A stretch of DNA of 64,000 nucleotides from NCBI GenBank assembly GCA_039619475.1, contig CM077116.1, positions 280,441,258 through 280,505,257 on the forward strand, read 5' to 3'. This document shows positions 23,711-39,100 of this stretch, in pieces (within the stretch, counting starts at the first letter, position 1; every line of letters starts with the position of its first letter). The translations under genes were made by a program, and so were the position numbers. The stretch comes from Icerya purchasi (taxonomy: Eukaryota; Arthropoda; Insecta; Hemiptera; Monophlebidae). The notes beneath the pieces were generated by a model. It searched no databases. It worked only from the letters and a program-made list of their open reading frames with translations, and was not told the origin of the DNA.

Positions 23711-26700
23711 TTTCACTCGCCCGGCTGGGGAAAGGGTGACCAAGTTGTCTACAATCATCCGGATGGTGTAAAGGAACATGTCGTATACCCTATCTGGATT
23801 ACAGCAGATCTTTCCGCCCCCTCGTTCTTCAACCGAGCCATTAGAAATTTTTACCGTTCGTTTTCCCCAACCGGAGTTCTGTCAATTCTGCGGGCCATGT
23901 TATACCCAGCTCGATTTCGGGGTGTATTGACAACCTCGCTTGCCCCAACCCGCGGCGGATACATCGCATCAAAACAATATTGTCACGGTCCGAATTTTGC
24001 ATACCTTATTAGCCGCGCTTATCATCTTCCACCGAATCACACGCTTCTGCTTGCGAAGACCTTCTACAGAAAAAATATATCAAAAAAAATATCAGGAACG
24101 AATTTTAATAAACTGAAAACAAGAAAACCGGCAAAATAACGTTAACCGCATTATATAGAGACGTACAGAAGACAAGAATGGACAAAGTAATTGGAGTAAA
24201 AATAACACCTCATATATCAGAACATTACAATAAAGAGCACCCGATGAAATATACTGAGAGCGCCAGAATTGAAAATTTCTCATGGGAGAGAGAGAAAACT
24301 ATAACGGCCAAAAATTCTTAAACGGCGAAGCAGCATAGAAATACTAGCGAACAACGAGATAAATAATGTAAATATAAAAAACTAATAATTAAAAAGCAGG
24401 ACAGCTTTATAGAATAACAGTAAATTAACAAAATAGAATTAAGATACAACGAGGGAAATCCTGATATAATCAATAAAGAGTGCGATTAAAGAAATTCTCT
24501 CAAAGGTGCCAGCGGAGAACCAAATCAAGCATCGCTGAGAATTCATGACCACCTAGCGGAATATTAACTGGAAAATTCAGACGAAGGTTCGCCTGGAAAT
24601 ATCTAAGAAATACAGCTGAAGGAGAACGAAAATTAAAATGGAATTAATGATCTTTTAACGGAGAAGGGAGTCGCCACTGGGTAAAGAGGTGGGGCACAAT
24701 GGGGCTGTGAACACGAATAGATTACAATGAACATACGCATCTCTCTCCGATTGAATAAAATGGTGGAGATCACCCACTAATTACATATTCGTTCACATTA
24801 TGAGTATATCTATTAAAACATTACACTAAGGAGTAATTGATATATAAATTAATTTCGAAAATATTTTGGTTTGTAGATTTTCCTGTCGTTTGTTCAACAA
24901 TTATGTGTCGATGGAACGTGCGATTCGTTTGATTGATTTCGTCATTAATACAATAGGTAATATGTAGTAACTCGTACCTGGATGCCATTTTTGTTCTGTT
25001 GCAGTACGGTTAATAATTATAATGATTATATTGTTCCTCAAATTTCTTCCCGGGACGTGACCTGCCCAATAATTCTTTGGAAGTGGAATCGCTCCATGTA
25101 CTGGACCATGATGAGTGCAGTAGGATGGATATGCAAATTATTCTGGCTGGAAGAATAGAGCTTTTAAATATCTAGCTGAATCCGGCTGGGGCAAGAAGAG
25201 AATGAAAAAGTTAACCGAGCTCGGGCTGGTGAAAACGTTGATGGTGGGATTTGCAGAATTCCGCTTGGGGAAAGCAGGACTGGAAAAGTTTTCACTCGCC
25301 CGGCTGGTGAAAGGGGGGACCGAGTTGTCTACAATCATCCGGATGGTGTAAAGGAACATGTCGTATACCCTATCTGGATTACAGCAGATCTTTCCGCCCC
25401 CTCGTTCTTCAACCGAGCCATTAGAAATTTTTACCGTTCGTTTTCCCCAACCGGAGTTCTGTCAATTCTGCGGGCCATGTTATACCCAGCTCGAGTTCGG
25501 GGTGTATTGACAACCTCGCTTGCCCCAACCAGCGGCGGATACATCACATCAAAACAATATTGTCACGGCCCGAATTTTGCATACCTTATTAGCCGCGCTT
25601 ATCATCTTCCACCGAATCACACGCTTCTGCTTGCGAAGACCTTCTACAGAAAAAATATATCAAAAAAAATATCAGGAACGAATTTTAATAAACTGAAAAC
25701 AAGAAAACCGGCAAAATAACGTTAACCGCATTATATAGAGACGTACAGAAGACAAGAATGGACAAAGTAATTGGAGTAAAAATAACACCTCATATATCAG
25801 AACATTACAATAAAGAGCACCCGATGAAATATACTGAGAGCGCCAGAATTGAAAATTTCTCATGGGAGAGAGAGAAAACTATAACGGCCAAAAATTCTTA
25901 AACGGCGAAGCAGCATAGAAATACTAGCGAACAACGAGATAAATAATGTAAATATAAAAAACTAATAATTAAAAAGCAGGACAGCTTTATAGAATAACAG
26001 TAAATTAACAAAATAGAATTAAGATACAACGAGGGAAATCCTGATATAATCAATAAAGAGTGCGATTAAAGAAATTCTCTCAAAGGTGCCAGCGGAGAAC
26101 CAAATCAAGCATCGCTGAGAATTCATGACCACCTAGCGGAATATTAACTGGAAAATTCAGACGAAGGTTCGCCTGGAAATATCTAAGAAATACAGCTGAA
26201 GGAGAACGAAAATTAAAATGGAATTAATGATCTTTTAACGGAGAAGGGAGTCGCCACTGGGTAAAGAGGTGGGGCACAATGGGGCTGTGAACACGAATAG
26301 ATTACAATGAACATACACATCTCTCTCCGGTTGATTAAAGTGGTGGAGATCACCCACTAATTACATATTCGTTCACATTACGAGTATATCTATTAAAACA
26401 TTACACTAAGGAGTAATTGATATATAAATTAATTTAGAAAATATTTTGGTTTGTAGATTTTCCTGTCGTTTGTTCAACAATTATGTGTCGATGAAACGTG
26501 CGATTCGTTTGATTGATTTCGTCATTAATACAATAGGTAATAAGTAGTAACTCGTACCTGGATGCCATTTTTGTACTGTTGCAGTACGGTTAATAATTAT
26601 TATGATTATATTGTTCCTCAAATTTCTTCCCGGGACGTGACCTGCCCAATAATTCTTTGGAAGTGGAAACGCTCCATGTACTGGACCATGATGAGTGCAG

Positions 26701-28448
26701 TAGGATGGATATGCAAAATATTCTGGCTGGAAGAATAGACCCTTTAAAGATCTAGCTGAATCCGGCTGGGGCAAGAAGAGAATGGAAAAGTTAACCGAGC
26801 TCGGGCTGGTGAAAACGTTGATGGTGGGATTTGCAGAATTCCGCTTGGGGAAAGCAGGACTGGAAAAGTTTTCACTCGCCCGGCTGGGGAAAGGGGGACC
26901 AAGTTGTCTACAATCATCCGGATGGTGTAAAGGAACATGTCGTTTACCCTATCTGGATTACAGCAGATCTTTCCGCCCCCTCGTTCTTCAACCGAGCCAT
27001 TGGAAATTTTTACCGTTCGTTTTCCCCAACCGGAGTTCTGTCAATTCTGCGGGCCATGTTATACCCAGCTCGATTTCGGGGTGTATTGACAACCTCGCTT
27101 GCCCCAACCCGCGGCGGATACATCGCATCAAAACAATATTGTCACGGTCCGAATTTTGCATACCTTATTAGCCGCGCTTATCATCTTCCACCGAATCACA
27201 CGCTTCTGCTTGCGAAGACCTTCTACAGAAAAAATATATCAAAAAAAATATCAGGAACGAAATTTAATAAACTGAAAACAAGAAAACCGGCAAAATAACG
27301 TTAACCGCATTATATAGAGACGTACAGAAGACAAGAATGGACAAAGTAATTGGAGTAAAAATAACACCTCATATATCAGAACATTACAATAAAGAGCACC
27401 CGATGAAATATACTGAGAGCGCCAGAATTGAAAATTTCTCATGGGAGAGAGAGAAAACTATAACGGCCAAAAATTCTTAAACGGCGAAGCAGCATAGAAA
27501 TACTAGCGAACAACGAGATAAATAATGTAAATATAAAAAACTAATAATTAAAAAGCAGGACAGCTTTATAGAATAACAGTAAATTAACAAAATAGAATTA
27601 AGATACAACGAGGGAAATCCTGATATAATCAATAAAGAGTGCGATTAAAGAAATTCTCTCAAAGGTGCCAGCGGAGAACCAAATCAAGCATCGCTGAGAA
27701 TTCATGACCACCTAGCGGAATATTAACTGGAAAATTCAGACGAAGGTTCGCCTGGAAATATCTAAGAAATACAGCTGAAGGAGAACGAAAATTAAAATGG
27801 AATTAATGATCTTTTAACGGAGAAGGGAGTCGCCACTGGGTAAAGAGGTGGGGCACAATGGGGCTGTGAACACGAATAGATTACAATGAACATACGCATC
27901 TCTCTCCGATTGATTGAAGTGGTGGAGATCACCCACTAATTACATATTCGTTCACATTACGAGTATATCTATTAAAACATTACACTAAGGAGTAATTGAT
28001 ATATAAATTAATTTAGAAAATATTTTGGTTTGTAGATTTTCCTGTCGTTTGTTCAACAATTATGTGTCGATGAAACGTGCGATTCGTTTGATTGATTTCG
28101 TCATTAATACAATAGGTAATAAGTAGTAACTCGTACCTGGATGCCATTTTTGTACTGTTGCAGTACGGTTAATAATTATTATGATTATATTGTTCCTCAA
28201 ATTTCTTCCCGGGACGTGACCTGCCCAATAATTCTTTGGAAGTGGAAACGCTCCATGTACTGGACCATGATGAGTGCAGTAGGATGGATATGCAAAATAT
28301 TCTGGCTGGAAGAATAGAGCTTTTAAATATCTAGCTGAATCCGGCTGGGGCAAGAAGAGAATGGAAAAGTTAACCGAGCTCGGGCTGGTGAAAACGTTGA
28401 TGGTGGGATTTGCAGAATTCCGCTTGGGGAAAGCAGGACTGGAAAAGT
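18972..28448 (+). repeat. Dimeric higher-order zone in block II-a (M13-M18)
   Basis: M13, M15 and M17 share ctggtgaaag, agcggcggatacatcac and cacggcccg. M14, M16 and M18 share ctggggaaag, cgcggcggatacatcgc and cacggtccg. The step between M14 and M16, and between M15 and M17, is 3,158 bases because these copies are 1,579 bp each. The same alternation reappears at M34-M37 (52157-58477). Confidence 0.85.
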
Positions 28449-30027
28449 TTTCACTCGCCCGGCTGCGGAAAGGGGGACCAAGTTGTCTACAATCATCCGG
28501 ATGGTGTAAAGGAACATGTCGTTTACCCTATCTGGATTACAGCAGATCTTTCCGCCCCCTCGTTCTTCAACCGAGCCATTGGAAATTTTTACCGTTCGTT
28601 TTCCCCAACCGGAGTTCTGTCAATTCTGCGGGCCATGTTATACCCAGCTCGAGTTCGGGGTGTATTGACAACCTCGCTTGCCCCAACCCGCGGCGGATAC
28701 ATCGCATCAAAACAATATTGTCACGGTCCGAATTTTGCATACCTTATTAGCCGCGCTTATCATCTTCCACCGAATCACACGCTTCTGCTTGCGAAGACCT
28801 TCTACAGAAAAAATATATCAAAAAAAATATCAGGAACGAATTTTAATAAACTGAAAACAAGAAAACCGGCAAAATAACGTTAACCGCATTATATAGAGAC
28901 GTACAGAAGACAAGAATGGACAAAGTAATTGGAGTAAAAATAACACCTCATATATCAGAACATTACAATAAAGAGCACCCGATGAAATATACTGAGAGCG
29001 CCAGAATTGAAAATTTCTCATGGGAGAGAGAGAAAACTATAACGGCCAAAAATTCTTAAACGGCGAAGCAGCATAGAAATACTAGCGAACAACGAGATAA
29101 ATAATGTAAATATAAAAAACTAATAATTAAAAAGCAGGACAGCTTTATAGAATAACAGTAAATTAACAAAATAGAATTAAGATACAACGAGGGAAATCCT
29201 GATATAATCAATAAAGAGTGCGATTAAAGAAATTCTCTCAAAGGTGCCAGCGGAGAACCAAATCAAGCATCGCTGAGAATTCATGACCACCTAGCGGAAT
29301 ATTAACTGGAAAATTCAGACGAAGGTTCGCCTGGAAATATCTAAGAAATACAGCTGAAGGAGAACGAAAATTAAAATGGAATTAATGATCTTTTAACGGA
29401 GAAGGGAGTCGCCACTGGGTAAAGAGGTGGGGCACAATGGGGCTGTGAACACGAATAGATTACAATGAACATACGCATCTCTCTCCGATTGATTGAAGTG
29501 GTGGAGATCACCCACTAATTACATATTCGTTCACATTACGAGTATATCTATTAAAACATTACACTAAGGAGTAATTGATATATAAATTAATTTAGAAAAT
29601 ATTTTGGTTTGTATATTTTCCTGTCGTTTGTTCAACAATTATGTGTCGATGAAACGTGCGATTTGTTTGATTGATTTCGTCATTAATACAATAGGTAATA
29701 AGTAGTAACTCGTACCTGGATGCCATTTTTGTACTGTTGCAGTACGGTTAATAATTATTATGATTATATTGTTCCTCAAATTTCTTCCCGGGACGTGACC
29801 TGCCCAATAATTCTTTGGAAGTGGAAACGCTCCATGTACTGGACCATGATGAATGCAGTAGGATGGATATGCAAAATATTCTGGCTGGAAGAATAGAGCT
29901 TTTAAATATCTAGCTGAATCCGGCTGGGGCAAGAAGAGAATGGAAAAGTTAACCGAGCTCGGGCTGGTGAAAACGTTGATGGTGGGATTTGCAGAATTCC
30001 GCTTGGGGAAAGCAGGACTGGAAAAGT

Positions 30028-33000
30028 TTTCACTCGCCCGGCTGAGGAAAGTGGGGACCGAGTTGTCTACAATCATCCGGATGGTGCAAAGGAACATGTC
30101 GTTTACCCTATCTGGATTACAGCAGATCTTTCCGCCCCCTCGTTCTTCAACCGAGCTATTGGAAATTTTTACCGTTCGTTTTCCCCAACCGGAGTTCTGT
30201 CAATTCTGCGGGCCATGTTATACCCAGCTCGAGTTCGGGGTGTATTGAAAACCTCGCTTGCCCCAACCCGCGGCGGATACATCACATCAAAACAATATTG
30301 TCACGGTCCGAATTTTGCATACCTTATTTGCCGCGCTTATCATCTTCCACCGAATCACACGCTTCTGCTGCGAAGAACTTCTACAGAAAAAATATATCAA
30401 AAAAAATATCAGGAACGAATTTTAATAAACTAAAAACAAGAAAACCGGCAAAATAACGTTAACCGCATTATATAGAGACGTACAGAGGTCAAGAATGGAC
30501 AAAGTAATTGGAGTAAAAAAAACACCTCATATATCAGAACATTACAATAAAGAGCACCCGATGAAATATACTGAGAGCGCCAGAATTGAAAATTTCCCAT
30601 GGGAGAGAGAGAAAACTACAACGGCCAAAAATTCTTAAACGGCGAAGCAGCATAGAAATACTAGCGAACAACGAGATAAATAATGTAAATATAAAAAACT
30701 AATAATTAAAAAGCAGGACAGCTTTATAGAATAACAGTAAATTAACAAAATAGAATTATGATACAACGAGGGAAATCCTGATATAATCAATAAAGAGTGC
30801 GAGTAAAGAAATTCTCTCAAAGGTGCCAGCGGAGAACCAAATCAAGCATCGCTGAGAATTCATGACCACCTAGCGGAATATTAACTGGAAAATTCAGACG
30901 AAGGTTCGCCTGGAAATATCTAAGAAATTACAGCTGAAGGAGAACGAAAATTAAAATGGAATTAATGATCTTTTAACGGAGAAGGGAGTCGCCACTGGGT
31001 AAAGAGGTGGGGCACAATGGGGCTGTGAACACGAATAGATTACAATGAACATACCCATCTCTCTCCGATTGATTAAAGTGGTGGAGATCACCCACTAATT
31101 ACATATTCGTTCACATTATGAGTATATCTGTTAAAACATTACACTAAGGAGTAATTGATATATAAATTAATTTAGAAAATATTTTGGTTTGCAGATTTTC
31201 CAGTCGTTTATTCAACAATTATGTGCCGATGGAACGTGCGATTCGTTTGATTGATTTCGTCATTAATACAATAGGTAATAAGTAGTAACTCGTACCTGGA
31301 TGCCATTTTTGTTCTGTTGCAGTACGGTTAATAATTATTGTGATTATATTGTTCCTCAAATTTCTTCCCGGGACGTGACCTGCCCAATAATTCTTTGGAA
31401 GTGGAAACGCTCCATGTACTGGACCATGATGAGTGCAGTAGGATGGATATGCAAAATATTCTGGCTGGAAGAATAGAGCTTTTAAATATCTAGCTGAATC
31501 CGGCTGGGGCAAGAAGAGAATGGAAAAGTTAACCGAGCTCGGGCTGGTGAAAACGTTGATGGTGGGATTTGCAGAATTCCGCTTGGGGAAAGCAGGACTG
31601 GAAAAGTTTTCACTCGCCCGGCTGGTGAAAGGGGGGACCGAGTTGTCTACAAACATCCGGATGGTGTAAACGAACATGTCGTTTACCCTATCTGGATTAA
31701 AGCAGATCTTTCCGCCCCCTCGTTCTTCAACCGAGCCATTGTTAATTTTTACCGTTCGTTTTCCCCAACCGGAGTTCTGTCAATTCTGCGGGCCATGTTA
31801 TACCCAGCTCGAGTTCGGGGTGTATTGACAACCTCGCTTGCCCCAACCCGCGGCGGATACATCACATCAAAACAATATTGTCACGGTCCGAATTTTGCAG
31901 ACCTTATTAGCCGCGCTTATCATCTTCCACCGAATCACACGCTTCTGCTTGCGAAGACCTTCTACAGAAAAAATATATCAAAAAAAATATCAGGAACGAA
32001 TTTTAATAAACTAAAAACAAGAAAACCGGCAAAATAACGTTAACCGCATTATATAGAGACGTACAGAAGACAAGAATGGACAAAGAAATTGGAGTAAATA
32101 TAACACCTCATATATCAGAACATTACAATAAAGAGCACCCGATGAAATATACTGAGAGCGCCAGAATTGAAAATTTCCCATGGGAGAGAGAGAAAACTAT
32201 AACGGCCAAAAATCCTTAAACGGCGAAGCAGCATAGAAATACTAGCGAACAACGAGATAAATAATGTAAATATAAAAAACTAATAATTAAAAAGCAGGAC
32301 AGCTTTATAGAATACCAGTAAATTAACAAAATAGAATTAAGAAACAACGAGGGAAACCCTGATATAATCAATAAAGAGTGCGAGTAAAGAAATTCTCTCA
32401 AAGGTGCCAGCGGAGAACCAAATCAAGCATCGCTGAGAATTCATGACCACCTAGCGGAATATTAACTGGAAAATTCAGACGAAGGTTCGCCTGGAAATAT
32501 CTATGAAATTACAGCTGAAGGAGAACGAAAATTAAAATGGAATTAATGATCTTTTAACGGAGACGGGAGTCGCTACTGGGTAAAGAGGTGGGGCACAATG
32601 GGGCTGTGAACACGAATAGATTACAATGAACATACGCATCTCTCTCCGATTGATTAAATTGGTCGAGATCACCCACTAATTACATATTCGTTCACATTAC
32701 GAGTATATCTATTAAAATATTACACTAAGGAGTAATTGACATATAAATTAATTTAGAAAATATTTTGGTTTGTAGATTTTCCTGTCGTTTGTTCAACAAT
32801 TATGTGTCGATGGAACGTGCGATTCGTTTGATTGATTTCGTCATTAATACAATAGGTAATAAGTAGTAACTCGTACCTGGATGCCATTTTTGTTCTGTTG
32901 CAGTACGGTTAATAATTATTGTGATTATATTGTTCCTCAAATTTCTTCCCGGGACGTGACCTGCCCAATAATTCTTTGGAAGTGGAAACGCTCCATGTAC

Positions 33001-33188
33001 TGGACCATGATGAGTGCAGTAGGATGGATATGCAAAATATTCTGGCTGGAAGAATAGAGCTTTTAAATATCTAGCTGAATCCGGCTGGGGCAAGAAGAGA
33101 ATGGAAAAGTTAACCGAGCTCGGGCTGGTGAAAACGTTGATGGTGGGATTTGCAGAATTCCGCTTGGGGAAAGCAGGACTGGAAAAGT
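30028..33188 (+). repeat. Divergent monomers M20-M21 at the family II to family I boundary
   Basis: M20 has many private changes: gtgcaaagg, gtattgaaaacc, cttatttgccgcg, gctgcgaagaac (one base lost), cagaggtcaag and gtaaaaaaaac. M21 has ttgttaatttttacc, gcagaccttatt, ggattaaagcag, ggagtaaatataac and ataccagtaaa. M21 joins a family I left half at the core centre (gtaaacga) to a family II right half (ccctatctgg). They are the least homogenised copies in the window and lie at the junction of the two ~33-kb copies. Confidence 0.75.
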
Positions 33189-36100
33189 TTTCACTCGCCC
33201 GGCTTGCGAAAGGGGGGACCGAGTTTTCTACAATCATCCGGATGGTGTAAACGAACATGTCGTTTACCCCATCTGGATTACAGCAGAACTTTCCGCCCCC
33301 TCGTTCTTCAACCGAGCCATTGGAAATTTTTACCGTTCGCTTTCCCCAACCAGAGTTCTGTCAATTATGCGGGCCATGTTATACCCAGCTCGAGTTCGGG
33401 GTGTATTGACAACCTCGCTTGCCCCAAACCGAGGCGGTTACATCACATCAAAACAATATTGTCACGGTCCGAATTTTGCATACCTTATTAGCCGCGCTTA
33501 TCATTTCCACCGAATCATACGCTTCTGCTTGCGAAGACCTTCTACAGAAACAATATATCAAAAAAAATATCCGGAACGAATTTTAATAAACTGAAAACAA
33601 GAAAACCGGCAAAATGACGTTAACCGCATTATATAGCGACGTACAGAAGACAAGAATGGACAAAGAAATTGGAGTAAAAATAACACCTCATATATCAGAA
33701 CATTACAATAAAGAGCACCCGATGAAATATACTGAGAGCGCCAGAATTGAAAATTTCTCATGGGAGAGAGAGAAAACTATAACGGCCAAAAATTCTTAAA
33801 CGGCGAAGCAGCATAGAAATACTAGCGAACAACGAGATAAATAATGTAAATATAAAAAACTAATAATTAAAAAGCAGGACAGCTTTATAGAATAACAGTA
33901 AATTAACAAAATAGAATTAAGATACAACGAGGGAAATCCTGATATAATCAATAAAGAGTGCGAGTAAAGAAATTCTCTCAAAGGTGCCAGCGGAGAACCA
34001 AATCAAGCATCGCTGAGAATTCATGACCACCTAGCGGAATATTAACTGGAAAATTCAGACGAAGGTTCGCCTGGAAATATCTAAGAAATTACAGCTGAAG
34101 GAGAACGAAAATTAAAATGGAATTAATGATCATTTAACGGAGACGGGAGTCGCTATTGGGTAAAGAGGTGGGGCACAATGGGGCTGTGAACACGAATAGA
34201 TTACAATGAACATACACATCTCTCTCCGATTGATTAAAGTGGTGGAGATCACCCACTAATTACATATTCGTTCACATTATGAGTATATCTGTTAAAACAT
34301 TACACTAAGGAGTAATTGATACATAAATTAATTTAGAAAATATTTTGGTTTGTAGATTTTCCTGTCGTTTGTTCAACAATTATGTGTCGATGGAACGTGC
34401 GATTCGTTTGATTGATTTCGTCATTAATACAATAGGTAATAAGTAGTACCTCATACGTGGGTGCCATTTTTGTTCTGTTGCAGTACGGTTAATAATTATT
34501 ATGATTATATTGTTCCTCAAATTTCTTCCCGGGACGTGACCTGCCCAATAATTCTATGGAAGTGGAAACGCTCCATGTACTGGACCATGATGAGTGCAGT
34601 AGGATGGATATGCAAAATATTCTGGCTGGAAGAATAGACCCTTTAAATATCTAGCTGAATCCGGCTGGGGCAAGAAGAGAATGGAAAAGTTAACCGAGCT
34701 CGGGCTGGTGAAAACGTTGATGGTGGGATTTGCAGAATTCCGCTTGGGGAAAGCAGGACTGGAAAAGTTTTCACTCGCCCGGCTTGCGAAAGGGGGGACC
34801 GAGTTTTCTACAATCATCCGGATGGTGTAAACGAACATGTCGTTTACCCCATCTGGATTACAGCAGAACTTTCCGCCCCCTCGTTCTTCAACCGAGCCAT
34901 TGGAAATTTTTACCGTTCCCTTTCCCCAACCAGATTTCTGTCAATTATGCGGGCCATGTTATACCCAGCTCGAGTTCGGGGTGTATTGACAACCTCGCTT
35001 GCCCCAAACCGAGGCGAATACATCACATCAAAACAATATTGTCACGGTCCGAATTTTGCATACCTTATTAGCCGCGCTTATCATCTTCCACCGAATCACA
35101 CGCTTCTGCTTGCAAAGACATTCTACAGAAAAAATATATCAAAAAAAATATCCGGAACGAATTTTAATAAACTGAAAACAAGAAAACCGGCAAAATAACG
35201 TTAACCGCATTATAAAGAGACGTACAGAAGACAAGAATGGACAAAGAAATTGGAATAAAAATAACACCTCATATATCAGAACATTACAATAAAGAGCACC
35301 CGATGAAATATATTGAGAGCGCCAGAATTGAAAATTTCCCATGGGAGAGAGAGAAAACTATAACGGCCAAAAATTCTTAAACAGCGAAGCAGCATAGAAA
35401 TACTAGCGAACAACGAGATAAATAATGTAAATATAAAAATCTAATAATTAAAAACCAGGACAGCTTTATAGAATAACAGTAAATTAACAAAATAGAATTA
35501 AGATACAACGAGGGAAATCCTGATATAATCAATAAAGAGTGCGAGTAAAGAAATTCTCTCAAAGGTGCCAGCGGAGAACCAAATCAAGCATCGCTGAGAA
35601 TTCATGAAAACCTAGCGGAATATTAACTGGAAAATTCAGACGAAAGTTCGCCTGGAAATATCTAATAAATTACAGCTGAAGGAGAACGAAAATTAAAGTG
35701 GAATTAATGAACATTTAACGGAGACGGGAGTCGTTATTGGGTAAAGAGGTGGGGCACAATGGGGCTGTGAACACGAATAGATTACAATGAACATACACAT
35801 CTCTCTCCGGTTGATTAAAGTGGTGGAGATCACCCACTAATTACATATTCGTTCACATTATGAGTATATCTGTTAAAACATTACACTAAGGAGTAATTGA
35901 TATATAAATTAATTTAGAAAATATTTTGGTTTGTAGATTTTCCTGTCGTTTGTTCAACAATTATGTGTCGATGGAACGTGCGATTCGTTTGATTGATTTC
36001 GTCATTAATACAATAGGTAATAAGTAGTAACTCGTACCTGGGTGCCATTTTTGTTCTGTTGCAGTACGGTTAATAATTATTATGATTATATTGTTCCTCA

Positions 36101-39100
36101 AATTTCTTAACGGGACGTGACCTGCCCAATAATTCTTTGGAAGTGGAAACGCTCCATGTACTGGACCATGATGAGTGCAGTAGGATGGATATGCAAAATA
36201 TTCTGGCTGGAAGAATAGAGCTTTTAAAGATCTAGCTGAATCCGGCTAGGGCAAGAAGAGAATGGAAAAGTTAACCGAGCTCGGGCTGGTGAAATCGTTG
36301 ACGGTGGGATTTGCAGAATTCCGCTTGGGGAAAGCAGGACTGGAAAAGTTTTCACTCGCCCGGCTGGGGAAAGGGGGGACCGAGTTTTCTACAATCATCC
36401 GGATGGTGTAAACGAACATGTCGTTTACCCCATCTGGATTACAGCAGAACTTTCCGCCCCCTCGTTCTTCAACCGAGCCATTGGAAATTTTTACCGTTCG
36501 TTTTCCCCAACCGGAGTTCTGTCAATTCTGCGGGCCATGTTATACCCAGCTCGATTTCGGGGTGTATTGACAACCTCGCTTGCCCCAACCCGCGGCGGAT
36601 ACATCGCATCAAAACAATATTGTCACGGTCCGAATTTTGCATACCTTATTAGCCGCGCTTATCATCTTCCACCGAATCACACGCTTCTGCTTGCGAAGAC
36701 CTTCTACAGAAAAAATATATCAAAAAAAATATCCGGAACGAATTTTAATAAACTGAAAACAAGAAAACCGGCAAAATAACGTTATCCGCATTATATAGAG
36801 ACGTACAGAAGACAAGAATCGACAAAGAAATTGGAATAAAAATAACACCTCATATATCAGATCATTACAATAAAGAGCACCCGATGAGATATACTGAGAG
36901 CGCCAGAATTGAAAATTTCCCATGGGAGAGAGAGAAAACTATAACGGCCAAAAATTCTTAAACGGCGAAGCAGCATAGAAATACTAGCGAACAACGAGAT
37001 AAATAATGTAAATATAAAAAACTAATAATTAAAAACCAGGACAGCTTTATAGAATAACAGTAAATTAACAAAATAGAATTAAGATACAACGAGGGAAATC
37101 CTGATATAATCAATAAAGAGTGCGAGTAAAGAAATTCTCTCAAAGGTGCCAGCGGAGAACCAAATCAAGCATCGCTGAGAATTCATGAAAACCCAGCGGA
37201 ATATTAACTGGAAAATTCAGACGAAGGTTCGCCTGGAAATATCTAAGAAATTACAGCTGAAGGAGAACGAAAATTAAAATGGAATTAATGATCATTTAAC
37301 GGAGACGGGAGTCGCTATTGGGTAAAGAGGTGGGGCACAATGGGGCTGTGAACACGAATAGATTACAATGAACATACACATCTCTCTCCGATTGATTAAA
37401 GTGGTGGAGATCACCCACTAATTACATATTCGTTCACATTATGAGTATATCTGTTAAAACATTACACTAAGGAGTAATTGATATATAAATTAATTTAGAA
37501 AATATTTTGGTTTGTAGATTTTCCTGTCGTTTGTTCAACAATTATGTGTCGATGGAACGTGCGATTCGTTTGATTGATTTCGTCATTAATACAATAGGTA
37601 ATAAGTAGTACCTCGTACCTGGGTGCCATTTTTGTTCTGTTGCAGTACGGTTAATAATTATTATGATTATATTGTTCCTCAAATTTCTTGCCGGGACGTG
37701 ACCTGCCCAATAATTCTTTGGAAGTGGAAACGCTCCATGTACTGGACCATGATGAGTGCAGTAGGATGGATATGCAAAATATTCTGGCTGGAAGAATAGA
37801 CCTTTTAAAGATCTAGCTGAATCCGGCTGGGGCAAGAAGAGAATGGAAAAGTTAACCGAGCTCGGGCTGGTGAAAACGTTGATGGTGGGATTTGCAGAAT
37901 TCCGCTTGGGGAAAGCAGGACTGGAAAAGTTTTCACTCGCCCGGCTTGCGAAAGGGGGGACCGAGTTTTCTACAATCATCCGGATGGTGTAAACGAACAT
38001 GTCGTTTACCCCATCTGGATTACAGCAGAACTTTCCGCCCCCTCGTTCTTCAACCGAGCCATTGGAAATTTTTACCGTTCCCTTTCCCCAACCAGATTTC
38101 TGTCAATTATGCGGGCCATGTTATACCCAGCTCGAGTTCGGGGTGTATTGACAACCTCGCTTGCCCCAAACCGAGGCGAATACATCACATCAAAACAATA
38201 TTGTCACGGTCCGAATTTTGCATACCTTATTAGCCGCGCTTATCATCTTCCACCGAATCACACGCTTCTGCTTGCAAAGACCTTCTACAGAAAAAATATA
38301 TCAAAAAAAATATCCGGAACGAATTTTAATAAACTGAAAACAAGAAAACCGGCAAAATAACGTTAACCGCATTATAAAGAGACGTACAGAAGACAAGAAT
38401 GGACAAAGAAATTGGAATAAAAATAACACCTCATATATCAGAACATTACAATAAAGAGCACCCGATGAAATATATTGAGAGCGCCAGAATTGAAAATTTC
38501 CCATGGGAGAGAGAGAAAACTATAACGGCCAAAAATTCTTAAACAGCGAAGCAGCATAGAAATACTAGCGAACAACGAGATAAATAATGTAAATATAAAA
38601 ATCTAATAATTAAAAACCAGGACAGCTTTATAGAATAACAGTAAATTAACGAAATAGAATTAAGATACAACGAGGGAAATCCTGATATAATCAATAAAGA
38701 GTGCGAGTAAAGAAATTCTCTCAAAGGTGCCAGCGGAGAACCAAATCAAGCATCGCTGAGAATTCATGAAAACCTAGCGGAATATTAACTGGAAAATTCA
38801 GACGAAAGTTCACCTGGAAATATCTAATAAATTACAGCTGAAGGAGAACGAAAATTAAAGTGGAATTAATGAACATTTAACGGAGACGGGAGTCGTTATT
38901 GGGTAACGAGGTGGGGCACAATGGGGCTGTGAACACGAATAGATTACAATGAACATACACATCTCTCTCCGATTGATTAAAGTGGTGGAGATCACCCACT
39001 AATTACATATTCGTTCACATTATGAGTATATCTGTTAAAACATTACACTAAGGAGTAATTGATATATAAATTAATTTAGAAAATATTTTGGTTTGTAGAT

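Larger units (their letters stand above)
17392..33188 (+). repeat. Block II-a: ten family II monomers (M12-M21)
   Basis: Monomers start at 17392, 18972, 20553, 22132, 23711, 25290, 26870, 28449, 30028 and 31608. Family II is marked by gtaaaggaacatg, ccctatctgg and cagcagatctttcc at the core centre; the last carries a BglII-type AGATCT absent at that place in family I. Most copies are 1,579 or 1,580 bp because of the shorter G run and the missing T in aaatacagctg. M13, M15 and M17 share agcggcggatacatcac. M14, M16 and M18 share cgcggcggatacatcgc. M20 and M21 carry many private changes. M21 mixes family I (gtaaacga) and family II (ccctatctgg) markers at the block boundary. Confidence 0.9.
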
